Below, one piece after another: positions 1 through 9,649 of a stretch of 64,000 nucleotides of DNA. Numbering within the stretch: position 1 is the stretch's first letter; every line of letters starts with the position of its first letter. Origin of the DNA: Acinetobacter proteolyticus (GTDB lineage: Bacteria > Pseudomonadota > Gammaproteobacteria > Pseudomonadales > Moraxellaceae). Under the pieces are notes generated by a model. The model was not told the origin of the DNA. It made no database searches and saw only the letters and a list, made by a program, of their open reading frames with translations. The DNA lies in the NCBI RefSeq assembly GCF_000367945.1, contig NZ_KB849178.1, positions 124,001 to 188,000 on the forward strand, given 5' to 3'. Made by a program: the position numbers and the translations under genes.

Positions 1-292
1 TATGTTACCTAAGCGTCAAGCCTTTAACCTCGTGATTTCCAATGTCCCAGGGCCACGTGAGCCTTTATATTGGAATGGTGCAAAGTTAGATGCACTCTAC
101 CCTGCATCAATTGTAATGGATGGGCAAGCTCTAAATATCACCATGACCAGTTACTTGGATAAATTGGAAGTGGGCTTAATTGCATGTCGTAATGCATTAC
201 CAAAAATGCAAAACTTACTCACCCATTTGGAAGATGAAATTCAACGCTTTGAACAAGCAATTCAAGATTTACCACAAAAGATGGCGAATTAA
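1..292 (+). CDS. Wax ester synthase/diacylglycerol acyltransferase, C-terminal part (partial)
   Basis: This is the last 96 codons of a bifunctional wax ester synthase/acyl-CoA:diacylglycerol acyltransferase, cut by the left window edge. The family makes storage wax esters and triacylglycerol from acyl-CoA at the inner membrane. The visible part is the WS/DGAT C-terminal domain, with the conserved NLVISNVPGP motif near its start, followed by the LNITMTSYLDKLEVGL core and an amphipathic final helix. The catalytic HHxxxDG motif would lie upstream, outside the window. Base 2 happens to be an internal ATG and is not the real start. The gene ends just before a strong hairpin. The family is very characteristic of Acinetobacter. 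Confidence 0.88.
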   Translation, partial: MLPKRQAFNLVISNVPGPREPLYWNGAKLDALYPASIVMDGQALNITMTSYLDKLEVGLIACRNALPKMQNLLTHLEDEIQRFEQAIQDLPQKMAN

Positions 293-308
293 GGATTGAG
301 AAAAAATT

Positions 309-336
309 AAGGGGCTTTCAGTGGCCCCTTATTTTT
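309..336. terminator. Bidirectional terminator between wax synthase and PA1571-like gene
   Basis: A perfect 7-bp stem (AAGGGGC / GCCCCTT) with an 8-nt loop is followed by a T-rich stretch on the plus strand, and A-rich sequence precedes it. It lies between the convergent wax synthase and small minus-strand gene. It overlaps the stop codon of the latter. Confidence 0.75.
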
Positions 337-502
337 TGATTGTGCGGCAACGTTGTAGTAGTTGATGGCAGACTGAACGAATCATTGCCGTGGTAATCTG
401 AACTTCTTTACCTTGGCTGTCTACCATATAACATGTATTTACAGGGTTACTGTCTAAAACATGCTTGAAACCGTGGTTCACTAATCTTTCACTCACATTC
501 AT
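329..502 (-). CDS. Small PA1571-like protein
   Basis: A 57-residue protein of unknown function. Its C-terminal half reads as an aspartate/glycine turn followed by KEVQITTAMIRSVCHQL, which resembles the small PA1571 family of Pseudomonas and Acinetobacter (pattern: D-x-x-G-x-E-V-x-I-T-x-x-M-I). I recall that pattern rather than having searched it. The ATG at 502 is chosen because GAGGT lies about 8 nt upstream; in-frame ATG 517 and TTG 538 are poorer. No signal peptide or membrane segment is seen. The gene stands alone, convergent with the wax synthase gene. Confidence 0.6.
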   Translation of the reverse strand: MNVSERLVNHGFKHVLDSNPVNTCYMVDSQGKEVQITTAMIRSVCHQLLQRCRTIKK

Positions 503-637
503 CGTTATATACCTCATATTATTTGCTAAGGGACCCAAAAGTACCTATGGCTCATTTTATGGTTCTAGTATTTAAAATTCGTGATAGAAAGTAAAATTTC
601 AGTTGTAACAAGGCTTAAGCGAAATCTTGTTACAACT

Positions 638-2092
638 TTAAGTTAAAATGATATCGTATTGCTCTTGCGTATATAGATTTTCCACTTGGAATTTAATCAC
701 TCGATTCACAAAATGTTCTAAATCCGCGACAGCTGGGGCTTCTGCTGTTAATAGGCGATCAATCACCGCTGGATGTGCAACGACAGTAAAGCCACCCTTG
801 GAATCAAATGCACGGGCATAACGTAATATCTCTCGAAATATCTCGTAACATACTGTCTCTGCAGTCTTCACATATCCCCGTCCTTGGCAGGTTGGACATG
901 ATTCACAGAGCAAGTGTTCCAAAGATTCACGTGTACGTTTACGGGTCATTTCGACTAGACCAAGTTCAGAAACTTGAGTAATTTTAGTCTTGGCGTGATC
1001 GCGTTCCAACATACGATCAAACTGACGCATTACTTCTTCACGGTGCTCAGCTTCTTGCATGTCGATAAAATCAATAATGATAATTCCCCCCAAATTGCGC
1101 AGACGTAACTGCCTTGCAATCACTTGGGTGGCTTCCATATTGGTTTTAAATACCGTGTCTTCTAAACTGCGCCCACCGACATACGAACCAGTATTCACAT
1201 CAATCGTGGTCATGGCTTCGGTCTGATCAATCATCAGATAACCACCAGACTTCAGTGCAACACGCGTCTGCAAGGCTTTCTGGATATCTTCTTCAACGTT
1301 ATACAAGTCGAAAAGTGGCTTTTCACCCGGATAATGAATTAAACGGTTTTGAATGGTCGGCACAAATTCATCAACAAAGTCACTGAGCTTGGCATGAATC
1401 TCACGTGAATCGACATAAATCTTCGCGGTTTCATCACTGGCCAGATCACGTACGATACGTTGTGGCAGGGGTAATTCTTCAAAGATCAGTTCAGCCGTCG
1501 CAGCTTCTTTCTGCTTACGTTGAATAAATTCCCACAGCTTACTGAGATAGCACATGTCCTGTGCAATCGCAGCTTCGTCTACCCCTTCGGCGGCAGTGCG
1601 AACAATCACACTACCCGGTAAATTATGCTCAGCCTGAATATGCTCAATGATGCCACGTAAACGATCACGCTCTTCTTCTGATTCAATCCGTTGTGATACC
1701 CCAATATGGTTGCCATACGGCATCAATACCAGATAACGGGATGGAATGGAAAGATCAGTACTCAGACGTGCGCCTTTGGTTCCCAACATGTCTTTCATGA
1801 CTTGGACGGTCAGCATCTGCCCTGGATGAAGCAGCTCAAAGACGTTGGGGGTTGGCTGCGAACGCGGCCACACCATATCGTTAATATGCAAAAAAGCGGT
1901 TCGAGACAAACCGATATCCACAAAGGCAGCCTGCATACCTGGCAGTACACGAACCACTTTACCCTTGTAGATATTACCCACTAACCCACGTTTTACGGTC
2001 CGCTCAACGAATAGTTCATTGACCGTACCATTTTCAATCAATGCCACACGACATTCCATCGGCGTGACGTTAATCAGCAACTCTTCTGCCAT
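638..2092 (-). CDS. rng: Ribonuclease G
   Basis: Endoribonuclease of the RNase E/G family (484 residues, the usual RNase G length, without the long RNase E scaffold tail). It matures the 5' end of 16S rRNA and cuts 5'-monophosphorylated RNAs in the cytoplasm. An S1-like RNA-binding fold occupies about residues 35-125. The catalytic core carries the IDVNTG and IDFIDM motifs, which hold the two metal-binding aspartates. The Zn-link CPTCQGRG motif near residues 400-410 mediates dimerisation. The gene follows maf and the mre genes on the same strand, as in many gammaproteobacteria, so it is probably the last gene of that operon. Confidence 0.95.
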   Translation of the reverse strand: MAEELLINVTPMECRVALIENGTVNELFVERTVKRGLVGNIYKGKVVRVLPGMQAAFVDIGLSRTAFLHINDMVWPRSQPTPNVFELLHPGQMLTVQVMKDMLGTKGARLSTDLSIPSRYLVLMPYGNHIGVSQRIESEEERDRLRGIIEHIQAEHNLPGSVIVRTAAEGVDEAAIAQDMCYLSKLWEFIQRKQKEAATAELIFEELPLPQRIVRDLASDETAKIYVDSREIHAKLSDFVDEFVPTIQNRLIHYPGEKPLFDLYNVEEDIQKALQTRVALKSGGYLMIDQTEAMTTIDVNTGSYVGGRSLEDTVFKTNMEATQVIARQLRLRNLGGIIIIDFIDMQEAEHREEVMRQFDRMLERDHAKTKITQVSELGLVEMTRKRTRESLEHLLCESCPTCQGRGYVKTAETVCYEIFREILRYARAFDSKGGFTVVAHPAVIDRLLTAEAPAVADLEHFVNRVIKFQVENLYTQEQYDIILT

Positions 2093-2135
2093 AACAAACT
2101 CAAAACTTTTATAAAAATTCTTATACCCGAAAGTG

Positions 2136-2702
2136 TCAGCGTAGTGCTTTAACCCTTTCTAATAACTGTGCTGTCTCATGCAAAGGCAAACCAACGACAT
2201 TACTATAACTGCCTCGGATTTGCGGAATATACTGCGCTGCAATTCCCTGTATTGCATAAGCGCCCGCTTTGCCTATCGGCTCACCTGTAGCCCAATATTT
2301 TTCCATGTCTGCATGACTGAGTTGTTGTAACTCAACTTGCGTTCTTACCACAGTACTCAATATTTGAGTCGCAGTTGTGACACAAACTCCAGAATAGACA
2401 TCGTGCCATTGTCCAGAAAGCATCGACCAGATGGCAAAGGCATGTTGCTTTGACTCTGGCTTACCCATAATCTGTCCAGCAAAACTTAAGCTGGTGTCTG
2501 CTGCAATCACAATTGCAGCAGGATATTTGTTTAAAACAACTTGCGCTTTATCTCGCGCTAAGCGTTCAACATATTGTTCAACGGTTTCCCCATTCTGCAC
2601 CGCCTCGTCAACATCTGGACTATATATTTCAAAGTCTAGACCCAATTGCTGTAATAGCTCCCGCCGACGCGGCGAGCTGGATGCGAGAATTATATGCGCC
2701 AT
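2136..2702 (-). CDS. maf: Maf-family nucleotide pyrophosphatase
   Basis: A 188-residue Maf/YhdE-type house-cleaning pyrophosphatase that hydrolyses non-canonical nucleoside triphosphates to monophosphates. The N-terminus has the hallmark LASSSPRRREL substrate-binding motif. The SPDVDEAV and YVERLARDKA segments and the IAADTS motif follow, the last including the presumed catalytic aspartate. Its start overlaps the end of mreD by 13 bp, so the two are translationally coupled within the mre-maf-rng operon. Members of this group act on dTTP/UTP or on modified bases; the sequence read does not separate these. Confidence 0.92.
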   Translation of the reverse strand: MAHIILASSSPRRRELLQQLGLDFEIYSPDVDEAVQNGETVEQYVERLARDKAQVVLNKYPAAIVIAADTSLSFAGQIMGKPESKQHAFAIWSMLSGQWHDVYSGVCVTTATQILSTVVRTQVELQQLSHADMEKYWATGEPIGKAGAYAIQGIAAQYIPQIRGSYSNVVGLPLHETAQLLERVKALR

Positions 2703-3181
2703 TTATGTAAACAATAATAAACCAGCGGCCATGCCAATACACTGGTCACAACCGGTTGCCAATGGCGCGCAATCGAAAAATGTGTACCTGCAATGGTCTG
2801 ACTAATCCACAAAAATGTAATATGGGCAACGGTCGCAATCACGGTGATGACCCATGAATTGCCAAAGGTCAGAATACGACGTTCGCGGATCAAATAACGT
2901 ATACCAAAAGTGATCAGTACGAAACTGAGCGCATTTAAGCCAAATGGAGCATCCAGCAGTAAATCGGCAAAAAGCCCCATACCGAAAGCAAACCAGACCC
3001 CGCACCAAACGGGTTGGTAAAGAATCCAAAAGAGCATGACCAGCAGCATAATTGATGGTCGCCATCCAGAAGCCTCATAGGCCATTGGATAAACCATCAA
3101 TACTGAAGCAATCACGATGGATAGAATAATCATCCATAACGGATCTTTGCGTTTCTCATAATTGAGCTTAGCGATCGGCAT
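2690..3181 (-). CDS. mreD: Rod shape-determining protein MreD
   Basis: A 163-residue integral membrane protein made almost entirely of hydrophobic helices (about five or six), as expected for MreD. This is the inner-membrane subunit of the elongasome that works with MreB and MreC to direct lateral wall synthesis. The cytoplasmic N-terminus contains KLNYEKRKDP before the first helix. The conserved GLFADLLLDAPFGLNALSF segment is typical of MreD. It overlaps mreC by 14 bp and maf by 13 bp, supporting one transcript. Confidence 0.92.
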   Translation of the reverse strand: MPIAKLNYEKRKDPLWMIILSIVIASVLMVYPMAYEASGWRPSIMLLVMLFWILYQPVWCGVWFAFGMGLFADLLLDAPFGLNALSFVLITFGIRYLIRERRILTFGNSWVITVIATVAHITFLWISQTIAGTHFSIARHWQPVVTSVLAWPLVYYCLHKWRI

Positions 3182-4025
3182 ACGGTTGCTCCTGCGCTAA
3201 GGATTCAGAGAAAAGCACCACTACATGATGACCACTGGCAAGTTGAGCCGCTGGTGTGACATCAATTTCAGCAAATTCACCTGAAGTATGACGACTCACT
3301 TTAGATACAGTTCCCACTAAATAACCCGCTGGAAAATGTTCGCCCAAACCTGAACTAAACACTTTGTCTCCAACCTGAATATTGGCACTGGTCGGTACAT
3401 ATTCCATCTTAAGCTGACCTAAATCACCTGTACCCGAAACAATCGCACGCATGCCAGTACGCTCTAAGCGCACAGACAATGAATGTTCTTTATCAGACAG
3501 TAGCATGATGCGGGCACTATGCGGATAGACATTAATGATCTGCCCCATGATTCCCTTATCATCCAGAACAGTTTGCCCTGTTCTTAAATGATCAACCGCA
3601 CCACGGTTAATGATAATAATATGGCGCAATGGGTCTGCATCGGTTCCAATCACTTCGGCAATTTGCATACGACCATCAATAATCAATGGCGTATCCAACA
3701 GCCCTCTCAAACGGTTATTTTCCGCAGAAAGTTCTGAAAGCTTTTGTAGACGGACTTGTGCTTGAAGGAGTTCAGCTTGCATTGCGGTGTTTTCACGGCG
3801 CAACTGAGCTTCAGATTTGGTTTGTTGGTTAAGCCATTCTCGCGACAGTACAGGATAGCTTGCCAGCGCATAAATTGGATTATACGCGGCATACAAGACA
3901 TCCCTTGCAGGTTGAATTACATAAGGCATGCGCCAATCAAAGAAAAGCACCACCAAGCATGTAATCACCGCAATGACAAATGAGCGAAAAGATGGCGGTT
4001 GTCTTGAAAAAAGATTCGGTTGCAC
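3168..4025 (-). CDS. mreC: Rod shape-determining protein MreC
   Basis: A 285-residue bitopic periplasmic protein of the elongasome. A short cytoplasmic N-terminus is followed by one membrane helix (about residues 14-32). A coiled coil follows at about 65-110, rich in Q, E, L and R and mediating dimerisation. Then come the two beta-barrel domains of MreC, with the conserved NRGAVDHLRTGQTVLD and DKVFSSGLGEHFPAG segments. It is encoded 17 nt downstream of mreB and overlaps mreD, the standard order. MreC links cytoplasmic MreB filaments to PBP2/RodA. Confidence 0.94.
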   Translation of the reverse strand: MQPNLFSRQPPSFRSFVIAVITCLVVLFFDWRMPYVIQPARDVLYAAYNPIYALASYPVLSREWLNQQTKSEAQLRRENTAMQAELLQAQVRLQKLSELSAENNRLRGLLDTPLIIDGRMQIAEVIGTDADPLRHIIIINRGAVDHLRTGQTVLDDKGIMGQIINVYPHSARIMLLSDKEHSLSVRLERTGMRAIVSGTGDLGQLKMEYVPTSANIQVGDKVFSSGLGEHFPAGYLVGTVSKVSRHTSGEFAEIDVTPAAQLASGHHVVVLFSESLAQEQPYADR

Positions 4026-4042
4026 CGCCTAGTCCTTATGAT

Positions 4043-5128
<1,086 letters not shown>

Positions 5129-5216
5129 TTAACTAAATGTGATGATTTGAACAAGTCAATCGCTTATTATAACGCACGATATTTTGAAATTTTTTAATAC
5201 TGAATTAGGTAAAGTT

Positions 5217-5534
5217 ATGTCTACATCATCAGATGCTCAGCAGACAACAGACTTAAATGCGCAAACGGTCTCGCAAATTGCACACCTTGCACGTTTATCT
5301 CTCAATGACACGCAATCTGCTGAATATGCTCAAAGTTTAAATAAAATCCTTGGCATGATGGAAAGCTTGAAAGGCATTAATACCGATGATGTTGAGCCTT
5401 TAAAGAGCCCATTTGACAACCCGCAACCGTTACGCGCTGACGTTGTGACTGAAAGCAACCATCGTGATGAATATCAAGCGGTCGCGCCTGCTACAGAAGC
5501 AGGTTTGTACCTCGTCCCTCGCGTAATTGAATAA
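5217..5534 (+). CDS. gatC: Asp/Glu-tRNA amidotransferase subunit C
   Basis: GatC (105 residues) stabilises the GatCAB complex, which converts Glu-tRNA(Gln) and Asp-tRNA(Asn) to the cognate amide forms. The helix [12 protein letters not shown] and the extended tail with ADVV and the final GLYLVPRVI segment are diagnostic. I choose ATG 5217, preceded by AGGT, over the upstream in-frame TTG at 5184, which would add eleven residues unlike the family. A loose promoter (TTGAAC at 5147, 15-nt spacer, TATAAC at 5168) lies just upstream. gatA follows 53 bp later. Confidence 0.93.
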   Translation: MSTSSDAQQTTDLNAQTVSQIAHLARLSLNDTQSAEYAQSLNKILGMMESLKGINTDDVEPLKSPFDNPQPLRADVVTESNHRDEYQAVAPATEAGLYLVPRVIE

Positions 5535-5587
5535 GTTTTATTCGATTAGTCAATATTTTATATTTAGAATGTAAAGAAATTTTTCAT

Positions 5588-7066
5588 ATGACAGATTTAC
5601 ATCGCTTATCAATCCGTGAACTCTCTGAAGGCTTAAAAACAGCCCAATTTTCATCACGCGAATTGACTGAACATTATTTAAAGCGTATTGCCCAAATTGA
5701 CCCGAAAGTAAAAAGTTATGTGACGGTTACCGCAGAACAGGCCCTTGCTGAAGCGAATGCAGCCGATGCGGCACTGAAAGCAGGCAATGCACACGCGCTG
5801 GCAGGTATTCCCCTTGCACACAAAGATATTTTTTGTACCCAAGGCATTAAAACCACTGCGGGTTCAAAAATGCTGGATAACTTCATTTCACCTTATGATG
5901 CAACTGTGGTTGCAAAAGCTAAAGCTGCGGGTCTCGTGACTTTAGGTAAGGTGAACATGGACGAATTCGCCATGGGTTCAACTTCTGAAAACTCTTATGT
6001 CGGTGCAACGTCTAACCCTTGGGCACTGGATCATGTTCCAGGTGGTTCATCAGGTGGTTCTGCAGCAGCCGTCGCGGCTGATCTCGCGCCGATCGCAACA
6101 GGAACTGATACAGGTGGCTCAATTCGTCAACCTGCTTCATTCTGCGGCTTAACGGGTTTAAAACCGACCTATGGTCGTGTGTCTCGCTTCGGTATGATTG
6201 CTTATGCATCATCACTCGATCAAGGCGGTCCAATGGCACGTTCTGCGGAAGACTGTGCTTATTTGATGAATGTGATTGCTGGTCATGATGCAAAAGACTC
6301 GACTTCAATCAACAAAGAAGTGGACGATTACGTTGCTAACCTGAATGGCACAGCGGTGAAAGGTTTACGCATTGGTATTCCAAAGCAATACTTCAATGTG
6401 GCAGGTTTAGATGCAGATGTAAAAGCACGTGTTGAAGAGTCATTGAAAAAGCTAGAGGAAATGGGCGCGATCTTGGTTGAGATTGATCTCAACATGACTG
6501 AAGCTTATGTTCCGACTTATTACTTGATTGCGCCTGCGGAAGCTTCTTCAAACCTGTCACGTTTTGACGGTGTACGCTATGGCTACCGTTGTGAAAACCC
6601 AGTGGACTTGATGGACTTGTACAAACGTTCACGTTCAGAAGGTTTTGGTGCAGAAGTACAACGTCGTATCTTGATCGGGACTTATGCCCTTTCTGCGGGT
6701 TACTACGATGCCTACTATGTCAAAGCACAAAAAGTACGTCGTTTGATTCAGCAAGATTTCCTCAAAGCATTTGAAAATGTCGACGTGATTGCTGCGCCAT
6801 CTGCACCAACTACTGCTTACAAGATCGGTGCGAATCTCAGCCCGACTGAAATGTATTTAGGTGATATCTATACCCTTGCAGTGAACTTGGCAGGTCTGCC
6901 TGCGATCAACGCACCTGTTGGTTTTGATAAAGACAGCTTGCCTGTGGGCTTACAGTTGATTGGTAACTACTGGTCAGAATCACAATTGCTTTCGATTGTG
7001 CATCAATATCAACAAAACACAGACTGGCATACCAAACGTGCGGCAATTGCTGAGGAGAATGCATAA
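5588..7066 (+). CDS. gatA: Asp/Glu-tRNA amidotransferase subunit A
   Basis: The 492-residue amidase-signature subunit that hydrolyses glutamine and channels ammonia to GatB. The Ser-cisSer-Lys triad is visible: lysine in the IPLAHKDIF segment near residue 79, and the serines in the [10 protein letters not shown] and [13 protein letters not shown] motifs at about 155-180. Length and motifs match full-length GatA. The stop codon overlaps the start of gatB by one base (TAATG), indicating translational coupling. It lies between gatC and gatB on one transcript. Confidence 0.97.
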   Translation: MTDLHRLSIRELSEGLKTAQFSSRELTEHYLKRIAQIDPKVKSYVTVTAEQALAEANAADAALKAGNAHALAGIPLAHKDIFCTQGIKTTAGSKMLDNFISPYDATVVAKAKAAGLVTLGKVNMDEFAMGSTSENSYVGATSNPWALDHVPGGSSGGSAAAVAADLAPIATGTDTGGSIRQPASFCGLTGLKPTYGRVSRFGMIAYASSLDQGGPMARSAEDCAYLMNVIAGHDAKDSTSINKEVDDYVANLNGTAVKGLRIGIPKQYFNVAGLDADVKARVEESLKKLEEMGAILVEIDLNMTEAYVPTYYLIAPAEASSNLSRFDGVRYGYRCENPVDLMDLYKRSRSEGFGAEVQRRILIGTYALSAGYYDAYYVKAQKVRRLIQQDFLKAFENVDVIAAPSAPTTAYKIGANLSPTEMYLGDIYTLAVNLAGLPAINAPVGFDKDSLPVGLQLIGNYWSESQLLSIVHQYQQNTDWHTKRAAIAEENA

Positions 7067-8535
7067 TGACTGAAGCTCAAAAGTTAAAGCTAATTGACGG
7101 TTGGGAAGTTGTTATCGGGATCGAGATCCATACTCAGCTTGCCACCAAGTCTAAAATCTTCTCAGGTTCATCGACTGAATTTGGTCAAGACCCAAATACA
7201 CAAGCCAGCCTTGTTGATTTGGCCATGCCGGGCGTATTGCCAGTATTGAACGCAGAAGTGGTTGATCTTGCAATTCGCTTTGGTTTGGGGATTGATGCCT
7301 ATATCGACCAAGCCTCTGTGTTTGCACGTAAGAACTACTTCTACCCAGATTCGCCAAAAGGCTACCAGATCAGCCAGATGGACAATCCGATTGTGGGCTT
7401 GGGTCATATCGACATCCAGCTTGAAGATGGCACTGTGAAGCGTATTGGCGTAACGCGTGCCCATCTTGAAGAAGATGCAGGTAAATCGATTCATGACCAG
7501 TTCGAAGGTATGTCGGGTATCGACTTAAACCGTGCGGGTACGCCATTGCTTGAAATCGTATCTGAGCCAGATATGCGTTCGGTTGAAGAAGCAGTTGCCT
7601 ATATCAAATCGATTCACACGCTCGTGCGTTGGTTAGGTATTTCTGACGGCAATATGGCAGAAGGTTCTTTCCGTGCCGACTGTAACGTATCGTTGCGTCG
7701 TCCGGGTCAACCTTTTGGTACGCGTTGCGAGTTGAAAAACCTCAACTCATTCCGTTTCATTGAGCAAGCGATCAATGTTGAAATTGAACGCCAAATGGAA
7801 ATCTTGGAATACGGCGGCGAAATTGATCAGGAAACCCGTTTGTTCGATCCGAACAAGATGGAAACCCGTTCAATGCGTTCGAAAGAAGAAGCGAACGACT
7901 ATCGCTACTTCCCAGATCCAGATTTATTGCCTGTGATCATTGCTGACGAGCAGATCGAAGCGGCACGTGCTGCCCTTCCAGAACTGCCTAAAGCGCGCCG
8001 TGCACGCTTTATTGCTGACTTTGCTGTGACTGAGTACGATGCACATGTATTGACGATGTCACGCGAAATGGCGGACTTCTACGAAGCGGTTGTGGCTGCT
8101 GCTGGCGGTGCGAAGCAAGGTAAAGTTTCTGCAAACTGGGTGATGGGTGAATTCTCGGGTGCTTTAAACAAAGCAGGCTTAGAATTGGCAGACTCTCCTG
8201 TTTCTGCTGAGCAATTGGGCGGCATGATCGCGCGTATTGTCGACAATACTATTAACGGTAAAATTGCGAAGCAAGTGTTTGGCTTTATGTGGGAAGCAGA
8301 AGGAAAATCTGCGGATGACATCATTGCCGAAAAAGGCTTGAAGCAAGAAACCGATACCGGTGCGATTGAAGCGATTATCAAAAACGTGCTTGCAGCCAAT
8401 GAAAAAATGGTCGAAGAGTACAAGTCAGGTAAAGAAAAAGCCTTTAACGGTCTCGTGGGTCAAGTCATGAAAGCTGCAAAAGGTAAAGCCAACCCAGCTC
8501 AAGTGAATGAATTAATGAAGAAATTGATTGGTTGA
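7066..8535 (+). CDS. gatB: Asp/Glu-tRNA amidotransferase subunit B
   Basis: The 489-residue kinase/transamidase subunit, which binds the mischarged tRNA, activates the carboxylate with ATP and accepts ammonia from GatA. The N-terminal [13 protein letters not shown] cradle motif, the [19 protein letters not shown] segment and the [11 protein letters not shown] motif are all present. The C-terminal helical and YqeY-like tail domain ends in [15 protein letters not shown]. The last 64 bp of the gene occur again 960 bp downstream (9430-9493), flanking an unrelated gene, so the present 3' end may have been exchanged during an insertion. A hairpin terminator follows. Confidence 0.97.
   Translation: MTEAQKLKLIDGWEVVIGIEIHTQLATKSKIFSGSSTEFGQDPNTQASLVDLAMPGVLPVLNAEVVDLAIRFGLGIDAYIDQASVFARKNYFYPDSPKGYQISQMDNPIVGLGHIDIQLEDGTVKRIGVTRAHLEEDAGKSIHDQFEGMSGIDLNRAGTPLLEIVSEPDMRSVEEAVAYIKSIHTLVRWLGISDGNMAEGSFRADCNVSLRRPGQPFGTRCELKNLNSFRFIEQAINVEIERQMEILEYGGEIDQETRLFDPNKMETRSMRSKEEANDYRYFPDPDLLPVIIADEQIEAARAALPELPKARRARFIADFAVTEYDAHVLTMSREMADFYEAVVAAAGGAKQGKVSANWVMGEFSGALNKAGLELADSPVSAEQLGGMIARIVDNTINGKIAKQVFGFMWEAEGKSADDIIAEKGLKQETDTGAIEAIIKNVLAANEKMVEEYKSGKEKAFNGLVGQVMKAAKGKANPAQVNELMKKLIG
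8470..8533 (+). repeat. gatB 3'-end direct repeat, copy 1
   Basis: Sixty-four bases of the gatB tail match 9430-9493 at 62 of 64 positions, with an unbroken identical run of 50 nt (8470-8519 and 9430-9479). The mismatches are at 8520 and 8530. This copy is the in-frame end of gatB. A terminator follows each copy, so the original unit may have extended further. Confidence 0.95.
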
Positions 8536-8565
8536 TAATTGACTAATTAAATTCATTTATGCGAT

Positions 8566-8602
8566 AAAAACCCTACCTTATGTGGGGTTTTTATTTTTTG
8601 AG
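8566..8602 (+). terminator. Terminator downstream of gatB
   Basis: The stem AAAAACCC / GGGTTTTT (8566-8573 with 8585-8592) is followed by T-rich sequence to 8599. It ends the gatCAB transcript and sits directly before the start codon of the NYN gene at 8609, which therefore needs its own promoter or readthrough. Confidence 0.75.
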
Positions 8603-8608
8603 AGAATA

Positions 8609-9406
8609 ATGGCTTTAAAAACAATTTTTAATGTTTCAGAAGAAAAAACTGCAAAATTAGCAGTTCTAATTGATGCAGATAATGCTTCAGCAAAAGATAT
8701 TGAAAATATTCTTAGTGAACTCACCAAATATGGAGAAGCTACGGTTAAACGAATTTATGGAAACTTCGTAAATCAAAATGGAAGTTGGAAACAAGCCATC
8801 AATAGTTTAGCCATCAAACCAATGCAACAATTTGCTTACACTACAGGTAAAAATGCAACTGATGGTTTTATGATTATTGATGCAATGGATTTGCTCTATA
8901 CAGGAAGATTTGACGGTTTTTGTTTAGTATCAAGCGATAGTGATTTTACTGCTCTCGCAATTCGCATTAAAGAGCAAGGAGCAACTGTTTATGGCTTTGG
9001 TAAAAAACAAACACCTGAAGCCTTCAGAAATGCCTGTTCACACTTCACTTATGTTGAAAACTTAAGCAATTATGAAGAACCTTCAATTAAGGAAATAACA
9101 ACTCCAGAAATCAAAGAAGTAAAAAAAGAAACTGTTATTAAAGAATTAGCAAAACAAGAAATAAAAACCGAACTACCTTCTACTCTACCAATACATATTA
9201 TTAAGCAAGTTTTTGATAACCATGACAGTGAATGGATTAGTGTTGCCTCCCTAGGCTCACAATGGAAACTCTTGCAAGTAGACTTTGATCCTCGTACATA
9301 TGGATACAAAAAATTAGGGGATTTAGTTAAAGGTTTTCCACAAATATTCCTCACTGAGGAAAGGCTCAGTAATGAGCATAAAAATTTATATGTAAAACTC
9401 AGATAA
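8609..9406 (+). CDS. NYN-domain protein with C-terminal OST-HTH/LOTUS-like domain
   Basis: A 265-residue protein of the bacterial limkain-b1-type NYN family, predicted metal-dependent RNases of the PIN-like superfamily. The N-terminal domain (about 15-155) shows the acidic residues expected of the active site. These are D22 and D24 in LIDADNAS, the TDGFMIIDAMDLLY segment, and the SSDSDF motif. A lysine/glutamate-rich linker (about 165-195) leads to a C-terminal domain whose YGYKKLGDLVKGFPQIF pattern fits the OST-HTH/LOTUS RNA-binding fold. ATG 8609 is chosen; the upstream in-frame GTG lies inside the gatB terminator. The gene is AT-rich compared with gatB and lies between two gatB-tail copies, suggesting acquisition. 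A role in RNA targeting or defence is inference only. Confidence 0.85.
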   Translation: MALKTIFNVSEEKTAKLAVLIDADNASAKDIENILSELTKYGEATVKRIYGNFVNQNGSWKQAINSLAIKPMQQFAYTTGKNATDGFMIIDAMDLLYTGRFDGFCLVSSDSDFTALAIRIKEQGATVYGFGKKQTPEAFRNACSHFTYVENLSNYEEPSIKEITTPEIKEVKKETVIKELAKQEIKTELPSTLPIHIIKQVFDNHDSEWISVASLGSQWKLLQVDFDPRTYGYKKLGDLVKGFPQIFLTEERLSNEHKNLYVKLR

Positions 9407-9429
9407 ATGATTTCAATGATCATGTGATA

Positions 9430-9493
9430 AAAGCTGCAAAAGGTAAAGCCAACCCAGCTCAAGTGAATGAATTAATGAAAAAATTGATTAGTT
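9430..9493 (+). repeat. gatB 3'-end direct repeat, copy 2
   Basis: A second copy of the gatB tail, 960 bp from the first. It still encodes the last 20 or so GatB residues with a final Ser and TAA in place of Gly and TGA, but is detached from any gatB reading frame. It is followed by its own GTGGG/T-run hairpin. The copy probably marks the ancestral end of gatB or the right boundary of an inserted segment. Confidence 0.95.
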
Positions 9494-9533
9494 AAATTGA
9501 TGTAACCTTATAAAGAAAACCTGCTTTATAGTG

Positions 9534-9604
9534 GGTTTTTTGGTTTTTTGGTTTTTTGGTTTTTTGGTTTTTTGGTTTTTTGGTTTTTTGGTTTTTTGGT
9601 TTTT
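9534..9604 (+). repeat. GGTTTTTT 8-bp tandem repeat
   Basis: Eight perfect copies of GGTTTTTT (9534-9597) plus a 7-nt partial copy. The tract grows directly out of the T-run of the terminator that follows the second gatB-tail copy. It ends 46 bp before the next gene, so its length could change the distance from a promoter to that gene. Copy-number change by strand slippage is expected for such a tract. Confidence 0.97.
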
Positions 9605-9649
9605 ATAGGATAAAATATTCACACAATAAATTTTTAAACTAAAACAGAC

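Noticed and set aside
5147..5173. Possible gatC promoter TTGAAC / TATAAC
   Set aside because: Spacer is only 15 bp and hexamers are imperfect; mentioned in the gatC entry but not given its own feature.
9430..9493. Second gatB tail as an alternative, independent gene
   Set aside because: It has no start codon and only encodes the last GatB residues; it is best described as a repeat.
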